Position numbers and translations under genes: made by a program
Assembly: GCA_028023455.1 (NCBI GenBank)
Contig: JAQFVV010000205.1
Coordinates: forward strand, 720,353-784,352
DNA: 64,000 bases
Origin: Epiperipatus broadwayi
Lineage: Eukaryota; Onychophora; Udeonychophora; Euonychophora; Peripatidae
Direction of reading: 5' to 3'
In this document: positions 34,843 through 44,860 of the stretch, piece by piece
Numbering within the stretch: the stretch's first letter is position 1
Layout: every line of letters begins with the position of its first letter
Notes under the pieces: model-generated
What the model was told of the DNA's origin: nothing
Seen by the model: the letters and a program-made list of their open reading frames with translations, nothing else
The model's database searches: none

Positions 34843-35193
34843 CAGAGGCAAATTCTCTATACAGTAGTGTCACTCAATGCAAGCCAGAGTAATCAATGGA
34901 TGCAAGAACATTTTTGCATAAAATCCTTATCTAGCGTCTACTCATCCAATATCTCTAGACTAGTTTCTAGATCCAATGCTTTCAGATCCAAGACTCCTCA
35001 GTGACGAAAGCCACAAGCAAAAAATGAGTCTGGGGATATTGGGTAAATAGGCACTAGATAGAAGTTTTATGCATAAGCCTTCCTGCATCCATTGATTACT
35101 CTGGCTTGTACTGAGTGGCACTACTGTATGGAGAGTTTGTCTCTGAAAACAGCTTGTGTAAGGAAGGATAAAGAATGGTGATCATGTGATGTT
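34843..35193. repeat. FB2 fold-back repeat, inserted in FB1
   Basis: Left arm 'CTCTATACAGTAGTG', 'TGCAAGCCAGAGTAATCAA', 'GGATGCAAGAA' is inverted at 35070-35140 ('CCTGCATCCATTGATTACTC', 'CACTACTGTATGGAGAG'). The right side extends through 'ACAGCTTGTGTAAGG' to 'GTGATCATGTGATG'. The centre holds 'CTAGACTAGTTTCTAG' and 'GACGAAAGCCACAAG'. No coding potential. Confidence 0.8.
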
Positions 35194-35306
35194 TGCTGGT
35201 TTAACACATATCTTTATCATTGTTCAATATATAATAGCCAATTACTACAGTTTAATTGATATGTTTACTGTCCTCACAACTTTGACACAAACAACTTGAT
35301 GGGAAT
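35194..35306 (+). repeat. FB1 copy, right part
   Basis: Resumes with 'ACACATATCTTTATCATTG', 'TAGCCAATTACTACAGTTTA' and 'CAACTTTGACACAAACAAC'. About 15 bp ('ACATATCTTTATCA') repeats the end of the left part, consistent with a target duplication around FB2. Confidence 0.7.
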
Positions 35307-35307
35307 C

Positions 35308-35920
35308 TGACTATTCATTTAATGAATAAGTATTAATAGATTTCCAAATTTTTACTACACTACTTTATCCCCTCTTTTAACACTTTGCAAAGGGGTGAAA
35401 TTATACACTTATGACCAAAGATATGGAAAAAATAGATAATCCCCAAGATGCACATTTTGTGCTGAATCAGCACTCATTAGTTAGCCCAGATCACAATCTC
35501 TTACATGTATCTTTACCACTATTTTGTATATAAAAAAAACCAATTACTATAGTTTCATTGATGGCTGTGATTTGTGTCAAACTTGTGAGGGCAGTATGTT
35601 TGACACTCATCAATTACCCTGTGGTTGACACAAATAACATATAATAAAATTACCCTGTAGTAATTTTCTATCTCTATATATTGAACAATGATAAAGATTT
35701 GTGTAAAAGATTGTGATTTGTGTTATCTGGCAAGTGCTGGTTTAGCATGAATTGTTCATCTTGGGAATTATACATTTTTTTTCATATCTTTGATCATATG
35801 TTTAGGATTACACCTCTCCACCACATATTAAAATATGAATAGAAACCAGTCCCTACTTTGTGTGAGAGTGGTTTAGTGAAAATTACACTACAGAAATATT
35901 ATTTATTAAGTGGATAATAT
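35308..35920. repeat. FB1 palindromic copy, about 613 bp
   Basis: Two FB1 arms face each other: left 35308-35560 (plus) and right about 35660-35920 (minus). Each carries the core 'CAGATCACAATCTCTTACA' or its complement. The centre holds 'GTGTCAAACTTGTGAGGGC' and 'GTTTGACAC'. The arms are about 80-85% alike by eye. Confidence 0.8.
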
Positions 35921-35931
35921 CTAATCTAATT

Positions 35932-36219
35932 GATGACTGAGGGAATGTGGTTTGGTCAAAGTTGTGAGAGTGGTAAATTTGACACTTATATATTAAACTG
36001 TATTAATTGGCTATTTATATTTACTAAACAATGATAAAGATATATGTAAGAGAATGTGATCTGCACCAACTAATCAGCACTGGTTAGAACAAAATGTCTC
36101 TCTTTTGGCGATCATTCATTTTTTTCAAAGCCTTGAACCATATGTTTATGATTATCTCCCTCCACAAGGTGTTAAAAGTGAATAGAAAGCAGTCACTGCC
36201 TTGTGTAAGTGTGAGTGTA
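35932..36219 (-). repeat. FB1 copy, minus (split by FB3)
   Basis: Reads 'GTCAAAGTTGTGAGAGTGG', 'TTAATTGGCTATTTATAT', the core, 'CCACAAGGTGTTAAAAGTG', and 'GAGTGTAAAGTACAG', where FB3 begins. Continuation at 36584: 'AAGTACAGAAATATTATTTA'. Confidence 0.75.
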
Positions 36220-36227
36220 AAGTACAG

Positions 36228-36583
36228 GTTTTATCATACCTGCCCTCTAATATGTAATATATAGGGGGTTTGAACTCAGACTTTCACATGACCCTCAACT
36301 AGCTATCTCATACTGCTGACATGCTTGATCACACACATGTTGAAAAGATAAATAATCACCAATATAAGTATTTTGTGCTAAACTAGAACTCTTCATTTGC
36401 TTCAGATTATCATCTCCACACATATATACAAGCTGGACCAACTGTTGAGTGCTGATTCTTAGCACGAAATACGTGTATTGGTGCTTATTTATCTTTTCAA
36501 CATGTCAAGGGTGTCAACAGTATGAGATAGCAGTGAATAGTTGAGGGTCATGTGAAAGTCTGAGTTCAAACCACCTATAAATT
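36228..36583. repeat. FB3 palindrome with 8 bp target duplication
   Basis: Arms of about 165 bp (left from about 36255, right ending 36583) pair as inverted copies: 'TTTGAACTCAGACTTTCAC' with 'GTGAAAGTCTGAGTTCAAA', 'CATGACCCTCAA' with 'TTGAGGGTCATG', and 'AACATGT' arms further in. The insertion is flanked by AAGTACAG (36220-36227 and 36584-36591). The first ~27 bp on the left has no partner on the right. Confidence 0.8.
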
Positions 36584-36650
36584 AAGTACAGAAATATTAT
36601 TTATTAAGTAGATAATATCTAGGCTAACGAATGACTAATAAAAATATTAA
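36584..36650 (-). repeat. FB1 copy, remaining end
   Basis: 'CAGAAATATTATTTATTAAG', 'TAGATAATATCTAG' close the FB1 copy that FB3 split. Confidence 0.75.
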
Positions 36651-37535
36651 TATGCGTTATAATTAGAAGGTCACGTTATCTTATCTCATCACAATTTTTT
36701 AGATGGAGAAGTGGTTCGTAGATAAAAACATTGCATAAAAATTGTTTCTTTTCAGTACTCCATACAAAAAGCTTTCTTACTCCACACCTTATTTTTCGCC
36801 TTCCATTTTATATACTTAAGCTCTTTCACTAAAATACATATTTAATGAAAAGATTGATAAAGAATCAAAAGACCCGATATAAGTTTGATTTGCCACAATT
36901 ATGAAACTGCCACGCAGTCTACTAAATCAAATAGTTGATGTCATTGTGCCATTCCTAAAGTCACTAGGATGTGATGTTAATTTGGCAGAATCTTCTAATA
37001 AAAAAAAATATTTGTGTTTTAAAAACATACAGTTGTTTTTTTTAAAAAAAATAGCTTTATGTTTACCTAATTCTATTTTCTTCATTAATGTTGTAGTATA
37101 TATACCTTCCTTGTTTATTAGTATAACTTTATTTATTTGTGTTTTCATTGGGAATATATAGTGGAGAATACAGTAAAGTGTACAGATAGACATGGTGTTA
37201 AAATATTTTAGAAGAAAAAGTTTACTACAGAAGTTCATACTGCATCTCAAAATATCAAATAAACAGAAAAATTGAATAAAAAGTCTATGTGTGAATCTAT
37301 TTATGGTTCAAAACAAAACTCATAGTTTTTTTTTAAATTGCTACAGCCATATTCATTTGCAAATGACTACTAATGATAATAACTGAATCATTGAAACCTT
37401 TTGATTGAAACCAGCCGAAAGAACACACTGAATTTGAAAGTGGCTTAGAACAGATCACAGCCAAGATGGATAATAATGTTTTTGTAGTGATGTAAAAAAA
37501 ACTAAACTGTAATTAGAGAAACTAGAATCAGTTCA
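36651..37535. other. AT-rich stretch, nothing recognised
   Basis: Frames of 86 and 107 codons on opposite strands overlap one another and look like chance Lys/Ile/Phe-rich readings. Confidence 0.5.
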
Positions 37536-37539
37536 GATA

Positions 37540-38345
<806 letters not shown>

Positions 38346-39724
38346 TAATCATCATTATTGACAAATAAGAATATACGTAATTCAGTATAGAGCATGGATT
38401 ACCACGTAGCTAATCTTGCAAGGGATTGGTTCTGATTGAAAATAAAGATTTTATAATCAAATTTTGTAATATAAAATTTGCTTCTCATATATTATTTTTT
38501 TATAGAAAACTTATTATTACACCTATATTTTGGTTAAATGATGAAATGTTATTAATTTTATTCAATTATACTTGAAATCGTTATTACACAACATTATACT
38601 TTGATATTTACAAACAACTTTATTATTATTATTAAGACCGTAATTATGATCTTATCGCTTAAGCAGGAAATAAGGTCAAAATTATAGGAGTTCTTTTTTT
38701 TTTTTTTAATTACTGGAAGTCAATAAAATATTTGCAATGTGTCAAAAGAACGGGTGTGAGCAAATTGACCGCAATCTGACATATTCGTAGTCTTAATTGA
38801 TTTGATTTACATAAAAAAAAAAAAGCTTTCATTGTGCAGCGCTTTGGTCAGAAATTATAACACCAAACATATAGAATATTATCCGAACTTTAATTTTAAT
38901 TAATACATAATTTAAATATTAAGTGGGTGTAAACGCTGTATCTTGGGCTAACTAATTAATTCAATCATCTTTCAGAAACCTGTTTGTGTGTTTAATGATC
39001 CAATCATCATATTGTGTATCCAGAGGATTTGGCCAATTTATATTTACCTATGTATAATATATGGTGTTATATTTATATCTAAATAATTATTATATGTATA
39101 TAAACACTTGAATGAACATATTTCCAAATGCTATTAGTATCAATGTTCGATCTTTTTGACTGATAACCAAGCAAACATTAAATGATTATTTACATCCATT
39201 TCTTAATTTCTTATAGAGGCCGAAAGTCGACAAATAAAATGACATTATTCAGAGTGAAGAACTGTAAATTAAATCAACTATAAAGACAGCCTCCTCAAAT
39301 ATGACTGAACATTAAACTTTACAGAGTTGATTTATTCTTGTTTTTCAATATTAAATAATAATTAATACTGGATGCATAATAATTAGTAAACATAGTGCTT
39401 CAAACTATTTGTAGTCACTAGAATGTTTAACATCTATGCACCAATCTTTTTGACAAACACACACACACACATATATATCACTAGCATCGAATATTACATT
39501 GTTTCAGCAGCACTACAGCGTAAAGTCAACCTATAATATTTTATTCAGACCATACGTGGAGACATTGGTGAAATAATGTAACATCACATGACCACGTATT
39601 AATGACTATGGTTATTAAAAAAACAAAAGTTGCCAAAATATATGGGTATTGAATTGTGATCAGATCTGAATGATCATGGATTGAAATCATTATTGTGTTT
39701 TCAGTTCAGGATCATAGAGGATAA
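38346..39724. other. AT-rich stretch, nothing recognised
   Basis: Includes a short (TTA)n run at about 38620 and a (CA)n run at about 39459. No gene. Confidence 0.5.
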
Positions 39725-39935
39725 AACATGGCTGATAAGGATTAGATACAAAAATCTAGGTGTAATACTCTCAGATGCAAGGCTTCTCAGTAATAAAAGC
39801 CACAAGGTATAATCTAGTCTGGAAATATTAAGTGAGTAGACACTAGGTAGAAATTGTGATGCACTATATTTTAAATATTTATTGATTACAATGGCTTGCA
39901 CTAGATGATAATATTGCGTGGAGAAAGTTGCTACT
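39725..39935. repeat. FB2 fragment
   Basis: 'GATGCAAGGCTTCTCAGTAA', 'AAAGCCACAAGGTATAATC', 'GAGTAGACACTAGGTAG' and 'GGCTTGCACTAGATG' give the right half of FB2. Confidence 0.7.
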
Positions 39936-40189
39936 ATGTTAAACTCTGTTAGCAAATTAAACATTTCTCCCTTTTAAAAGTTTTTTCACTATTGCAAGCT
40001 CATTTTCCCCATTCATAATTCTCTTTTAATCTATTACCAAATCACTGTATGATTCAATCTCTTCACCATCTCTTTATTACTCCTTTTAACCCAGCAATTT
40101 TCTTTTCTTCTGTCTTAACTAAATCTTTAGTTTTCATCTAAGATCTGTTTAATTTTTTATATAAATGATAGTTTGCCATTTATATAAAA

Positions 40190-40445
40190 AATAAATGTAT
40201 ATCTGATGAAGACTACAGATTTAGTTGAAACAAAATAATATAAAGTTTATGTTTTGACTAAACCTGCAGCCATCATCAGATATATGATTAATTTTTATAT
40301 AAATAGCAAACTATCTTGTATACAAAAATTACACAAATTTCTGATAATAGCTGCAGATTTAATCGAAACGTGCAATTTTATTTTTTCTATTTCAGATATC
40401 TTCATTAGAAATCTATTTCATTTTCTATATAAATGACAGTCTGGT
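40190..40445. repeat. Hairpin and tandem 'GATGAAGACT...GAAAC' motif cluster
   Basis: Inverted arms at about 40197-40232 ('CTGATGAAGACTACAG', 'TTTAGTTGAAAC') and about 40253-40287 ('GACTAAACCTGCAGCC', 'ATCATCAG') form a hairpin. A third related segment follows at 40348-40375 ('GCTGCAGATTTAATCGAAAC'), each with a 'TATATAAAT' segment beside it. This resembles the 'GAAGACTGCAG' hairpin at 43860. Confidence 0.65.
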
Positions 40446-40804
40446 CTCCAAATATAAAAAAATAAACAGATGTTTGATAAAAGATTTAAGTTTAACTGTG
40501 AAAAAATGAGAAATGGTATTATTGTAGCAAATCATTCTATTAATACTAGCATTTTTTCTCTTATTTTTATTTTAATAAAAATTGTCTGTCATGCTTCAAC
40601 ATTCTTTCAATAGATTTATGTTCTCATTGTAAAATGCAATATGTCTACATTTTTTAACTCTTCGCATGTATGCTTTTTTTGTAATTGCTGTACAAATTAT
40701 CCAATTGCTCTTTCTATTGTTAACATGAAATGGATTTTTCTTAAGTATAGTCAGAAGTTTTTGTGTCCAGAATTAATTACCCCTTCAAAACTATTACATG
40801 AACA

Positions 40805-41035
40805 AATAAACTGTAGTAATTGTTTATCTATGTGTATTGAATAGTAATAAAGATCTGTACCAACTGATGAGTGCTGATTCAGCAGGAAATGTGCATCTTT
40901 TTTATATGTCTTGGGTCATATATTTATGATTACACACCTCCATAAGATGTTAAAAAGTGAATAAAAAACAATCCCTTTCTTACTTGAGAGTGGTGTAGTG
41001 AAAATTACACTACAGAAATATTCTTTATTACCTAA
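40805..41035 (-). repeat. FB1 copy, minus
   Basis: Core 'CAACTGATGAGTGCTGATTC', then 'ATAAGATGTTAAAAAGTG', 'GAGAGTGGTGTAGTG' and the end 'CACTACAGAAATATTC'. Confidence 0.8.
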
Positions 41036-41121
41036 TTATTTCTTCAGCCCTGGTTCATTTAATTTTTCCTCTTGTCTCATTTTAATAAAAGCTTTGTTAA
41101 TACTTCCTTTATTCTGTAGTT

Positions 41122-41594
41122 AAACAAGACATTTATTTTATATAGCACGGCGTTTTTATGAACTGTAATACCAATGAGCCAATAAGCTAATGCACATGCG
41201 CTTTGTAGATGTCACTATATAAATGAATACTCCCACTTTTTAAAACACAAGACAAAGTCTTTGGGAACATCCCGCTATATAAAATAAATGTCTTGTTTAC
41301 ATATGTTTAATTTAATAAGAATAATGTATTATAAATTCTAGAAATTTCACAAGCGGCATTCATTCACATAGTAAAAAAGTAATTTAAAGTGATCAATTAA
41401 CAGCTTCACGCTCTCATTTTCAAACACTTAAGATTTTCCCATACATATACGTTTGGGTCAAAAACATAGATGGATTCATTCTATCTTTTCCCAAAGACTT
41501 TATCTTGTGTTTAAAAAAAGTGGGAGTATTCATTTATATAGTGACATTTACAAAGTGCATGTCATTAGCTTATTGGCTTATTGGTATTACAGTT
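41122..41594. mobile_element. Interlocked inverted repeats (fold-back)
   Basis: Two inverted-repeat pairs cross. A perfect 25-nt pair lies at 41122-41146 and 41274-41298 (AACAAGACATTTATTTTATA with its complement). A 107-nt pair lies at 41161-41267 and 41488-41594 ('CCAATGAGCCAATAAGC' with 'GCTTATTGGCTTATTGG', 'GAATACTCCCACTTTTT' with its complement). The order is a-A-a'-A', so the two stems cannot both form without a pseudoknot-like crossing. No coding potential. It could be one MITE inserted at the edge of another, followed by an inversion or duplication. Confidence 0.85.
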
Positions 41595-42439
41595 TATTCT
41601 ATATTATAGAGTGAAACTGTAATAGACACTGTATCATATATATATATACTACTTTGTCATATGCTATTCAAGTGATTAAATTCATAAATTTAATCAATTT
41701 TACAATACAATTGACAGCCATTTTTTGTCCTGGTATTTTTAATCTAATGATTGAATATTCTAGGACCTCCCTGAGGATGCCAGTAGCAGAAACTGGTCTG
41801 AGGTTGGGGTATTCTACAAAGCTTGTTAAGAGTTTGTTTTGAAAGCTCTATATATAATATAAATTTTCAAATATTATTGTGTAGAAGTATATACATTTCC
41901 ACCCACTTTTAAAAAAATATACTATATGTTACTAAGTAATATTTACTAAGGCTGTAAACCTCAAGAATATGCATGTGAAAATGTGAAGGTAGGGACCTCT
42001 ACAGGACTTAACCACAAGCTTATGCTTTGGAAGAAAAGAGGGGAACTGTATTTCATGTAATAAAACGTTTTCTAAATCCAATCAAGAAGTTTTATGAAAT
42101 GTAAAAAATTTTATAAAGTAACTTTTTTACATGATAAAAGTTACTTATTTAGTAAAGATGAAAGAAACCCAGAAATAAAACATTTGTGTGATATTATAAA
42201 ATTAATGGTTTACATGAAAATTTGAAATGGATAATTGTAAATTGGGATTGCATAGATTTGAAAGTTGTTGGGTTTAAAAACATAAAAAATAATTGGAGAA
42301 ATCATGTTTTCTGATATTAAAATTGCCATTATATTACCATAGAGAAAAAAGTTATTAAAGAGAAAGGATATTATTCACAGCCTGTTTAGTGGCACTGAAG
42401 CTGGTTTGTTCTGGAATGTCAATGGCTTGGGGCAGTCAA
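41595..42439. other. AT-rich stretch, nothing recognised
   Basis: No gene or matched repeat. Confidence 0.5.
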
Positions 42440-42745
42440 CATCTGGCACTTTGCTATTCATTTAAATTAAAAAAAATAAAATATAGAAATCTAAGATGGT
42501 CACATGATTACCATTTTCTATGCTTACACAAGCTGTTAAATAATGGCTAGCTGTCCATAAAGTAATACCACACAGTGCAAGTCAGAATAATCAATGCATG
42601 CAAGAAGGTTTGTGCATAAAATCCTTATCTACTGCATAATCATCCAATATCCCTAGACCAGTTTTTAGCTTGTAGCCTTCATCAGTGAGGAGCCTTGGAT
42701 GCAAAAGCATTGCATCTAGATCTTAGAATCTAATGCAATCCAAGC
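42440..42745. repeat. FB2 copy
   Basis: 'GGTCACATGATTACCATTTT', 'TTACACAAGCTGTTAA', 'GTGCAAGTCAGAATAATCAA', 'AATATCCCTAGACCAG' and 'TCATCAGTGAGGAGCCTTGG' in FB2 order. The inverted right end is missing. Confidence 0.75.
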
Positions 42746-42859
42746 TCATTCATTTGTATAGTCTTACATAGCTGAACCTGGTTTGGTATCTATATATTTT
42801 AAGGTTTTTGATTCTTCATTAACCATAGTTACCATCATTTCATGGGCAGGATTGGTATT

Positions 42860-43060
42860 AAACTACTAAACATCACATTACCACCATTTTATATGCTTAT
42901 ATAAACAATTAAGATAGTAGTTAACTCTTCATACAGTAGTACCACCCAGTGCAAATCAGGGTAATCAATGGATGCAAAGTTTGTGCATAAAATCCCTACC
43001 ATATACCCAACTAGTTTCTAGCTTGTGACTTTCACCATAAAATGATGTTTACTATGGTTA
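42860..43060. repeat. FB2 copy, left part
   Basis: 'CATCACATTACCACCATTTT', 'CATACAGTAGTACCACCCAG', 'GTAATCAATGGATGCAAAG', ending near 'TAGCTTGTGACTTTCACC'. Confidence 0.7.
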
Positions 43061-43189
43061 TTAAAGAAAAACTCAAAATATATTGATACTGAACTGGGTT
43101 TGGATCTATATGACAATACAAGCTAATGAGATTGGATTGAGAACATTATTGTATTTTCATTTTGGACTCAAAGCTTTATAGTTAACTAA

Positions 43190-43375
43190 AATAATAAAAG
43201 ATGACTATTAGAGGATCTAGTTGCAGTGTTCTTAGATCCAAGACTTCTCACTGATGAAAACCACAAGCTAGAAAATAGTCTGGGAATATTGTACAAGAAT
43301 AGGCATTAGATAAGGATTTGACATCTAAACCTTTTTACATCCACCGATTATTCTGGCTTGCACTGGGTTGTTCTT
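43190..43375. repeat. FB2 copy, right part
   Basis: 'TTAGATCCAAGACTTCTCAC', 'GATGAAAACCACAAGC', 'ATCCACCGATTATTCTGG', 'CTTGCACTGGG'. It may belong with the left part at 42860, with the intervening 130 bp inserted or unrelated. Confidence 0.65.
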
Positions 43376-43859
43376 TCAATTTATCACTAAATTACTAATT
43401 TACTGTTATTTTTTTAAAAAATGTGTTTATACTAAATTGTTAATTTATTTATTAAGTAACACAGCATTTTAAAGATATATATATAATTAAATAGAAGATA
43501 ACTTCTTTTCCATGCATGCTTTGTGAGTAGAAGCACTTCATATCAATAAATGTAAAAAAATAGACAACCAATCAATCTTAAAACTGCTTTAAAATAAGCC
43601 AACATTCATTGACAGTGTTGGAAATTAAGTGTGATTTATTTAACAGCCACTTTTTTAAATCAGCTTATTACATGTAAAGATTCAAATTATAAATCCCAGG
43701 TTAGAGAAATCATTTTATTTTTAATGACCTGCAATAATGTGTTTATAAATATTTCCAAAATCACACTTTTCTTTATTATGCTGTAATATCATATAAATAC
43801 AGTTTATCCAAACCACTTTGAACACTTTTTAGCAAAACTCTTTATTTGTACATATATAC

Positions 43860-43983
43860 ATACACTTTACATTTTGACTGTCCTGCAGTCTTTTTCAGAG
43901 CCAGGTCACTTTAACATTTTTTAAGAGATTAAAGTGAACTGGCTCTGAAGAAGACTGCAGGACAGTTGAAATGTAAGGTGTAT
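43860..43983. repeat. 124 bp near-perfect hairpin
   Basis: Arms 43860-43914 and 43929-43983 (55 nt each) pair with about five mismatches around a 14-nt loop. They contain 'GACTGTCCTGCAGTC' and 'CTGGCTCTGAAGAAGACTGC'. The hairpin lies just inside the inner left arm of the large structure and has no right-hand counterpart there. Confidence 0.92.
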
Positions 43984-44339
43984 GTATTGAACCTGATTGA
44001 AATCCGATTCAATGGTGTCATTACAAAAAAAAGAAATTTATTAAGCTTTTAATTTTCATTAAACGTGGACTTTAAATTTACAGTATTATTTAAAAAGAAT
44101 GCGGGTATCAAAGTACACACGCGTTTATATGTAAAATGGATTTTTTTAAAAATGTTTATCGATTTATTTTAAAATAGTTTTCATATACCGCCTGTTTTTA
44201 AATCCATTTGATTTAAAAACAAGCTGGCTAGCTAATTGCATTCCTGTTGCTTTTATTTTAATTATTGTAAACAATGTTGATAGCGGAGATTTGATTTTTA
44301 TGTTGTTGTTTTCATTTCAATAAACCCTGGGTAGAATTC

Positions 44340-44860
44340 TTAGATAGATTGAGTGGGAGATTAATATTTGCCCTGCCTAAGGCATAGAAATTGGACAACA
44401 AGTAAAGTGTTTTGCGGGAAATGGAGCAACGTATAAATAGCCCTGAAAATTTGGAGTGTCAGTTAATTCATTGTTCATTGATAGACAAGCTGTTTTATCA
44501 AGTGAGAATTTATATCAGTGCAGACATTTAATTTCTTAAAGGACATCAGCTGTGATTAAATACTTTTGCCTACAACAAAATGAAAAATTCTATACTTGTT
44601 ACCACCACCCGAATGGCTTGCTAACTCCACAAAAGATGGATCCCTGACTTCCAAGTTTGCTCCAGTAATGTTTTGAACACCTAAAAGAAGCCAGAACCTC
44701 TCTACATCTACCTTGCTGCCTAAAGAACCTGAAAATGAACTTAAGTAAAAGTGCGCCCTCTACGTGAACTTTGTTTTACCGAAAGGTAACTATTTTCGTT
44801 TTTATTCTTCCCAGGGTAAATTAATTCTCATTAAATCTCCGCTCAATCTAATCATAAATA
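44340..44860. repeat. Inverted pair inside the central region
   Basis: 'TAGATTGAGTGGGAGATTAA' near 44345 is matched, inverted and imperfect, by 'TTAAATCTCCGCTCAATCTA' near 44833-44852. This encloses the TATA-like sequence at about 44430 and the most GC-rich part of the middle. Confidence 0.6.

Noticed and set aside
36901-37250. Overlapping frames of 86 and 107 codons as genes
   Set aside because: They are antisense to each other and biased to Lys, Ile and Phe, as expected by chance in AT-rich DNA.
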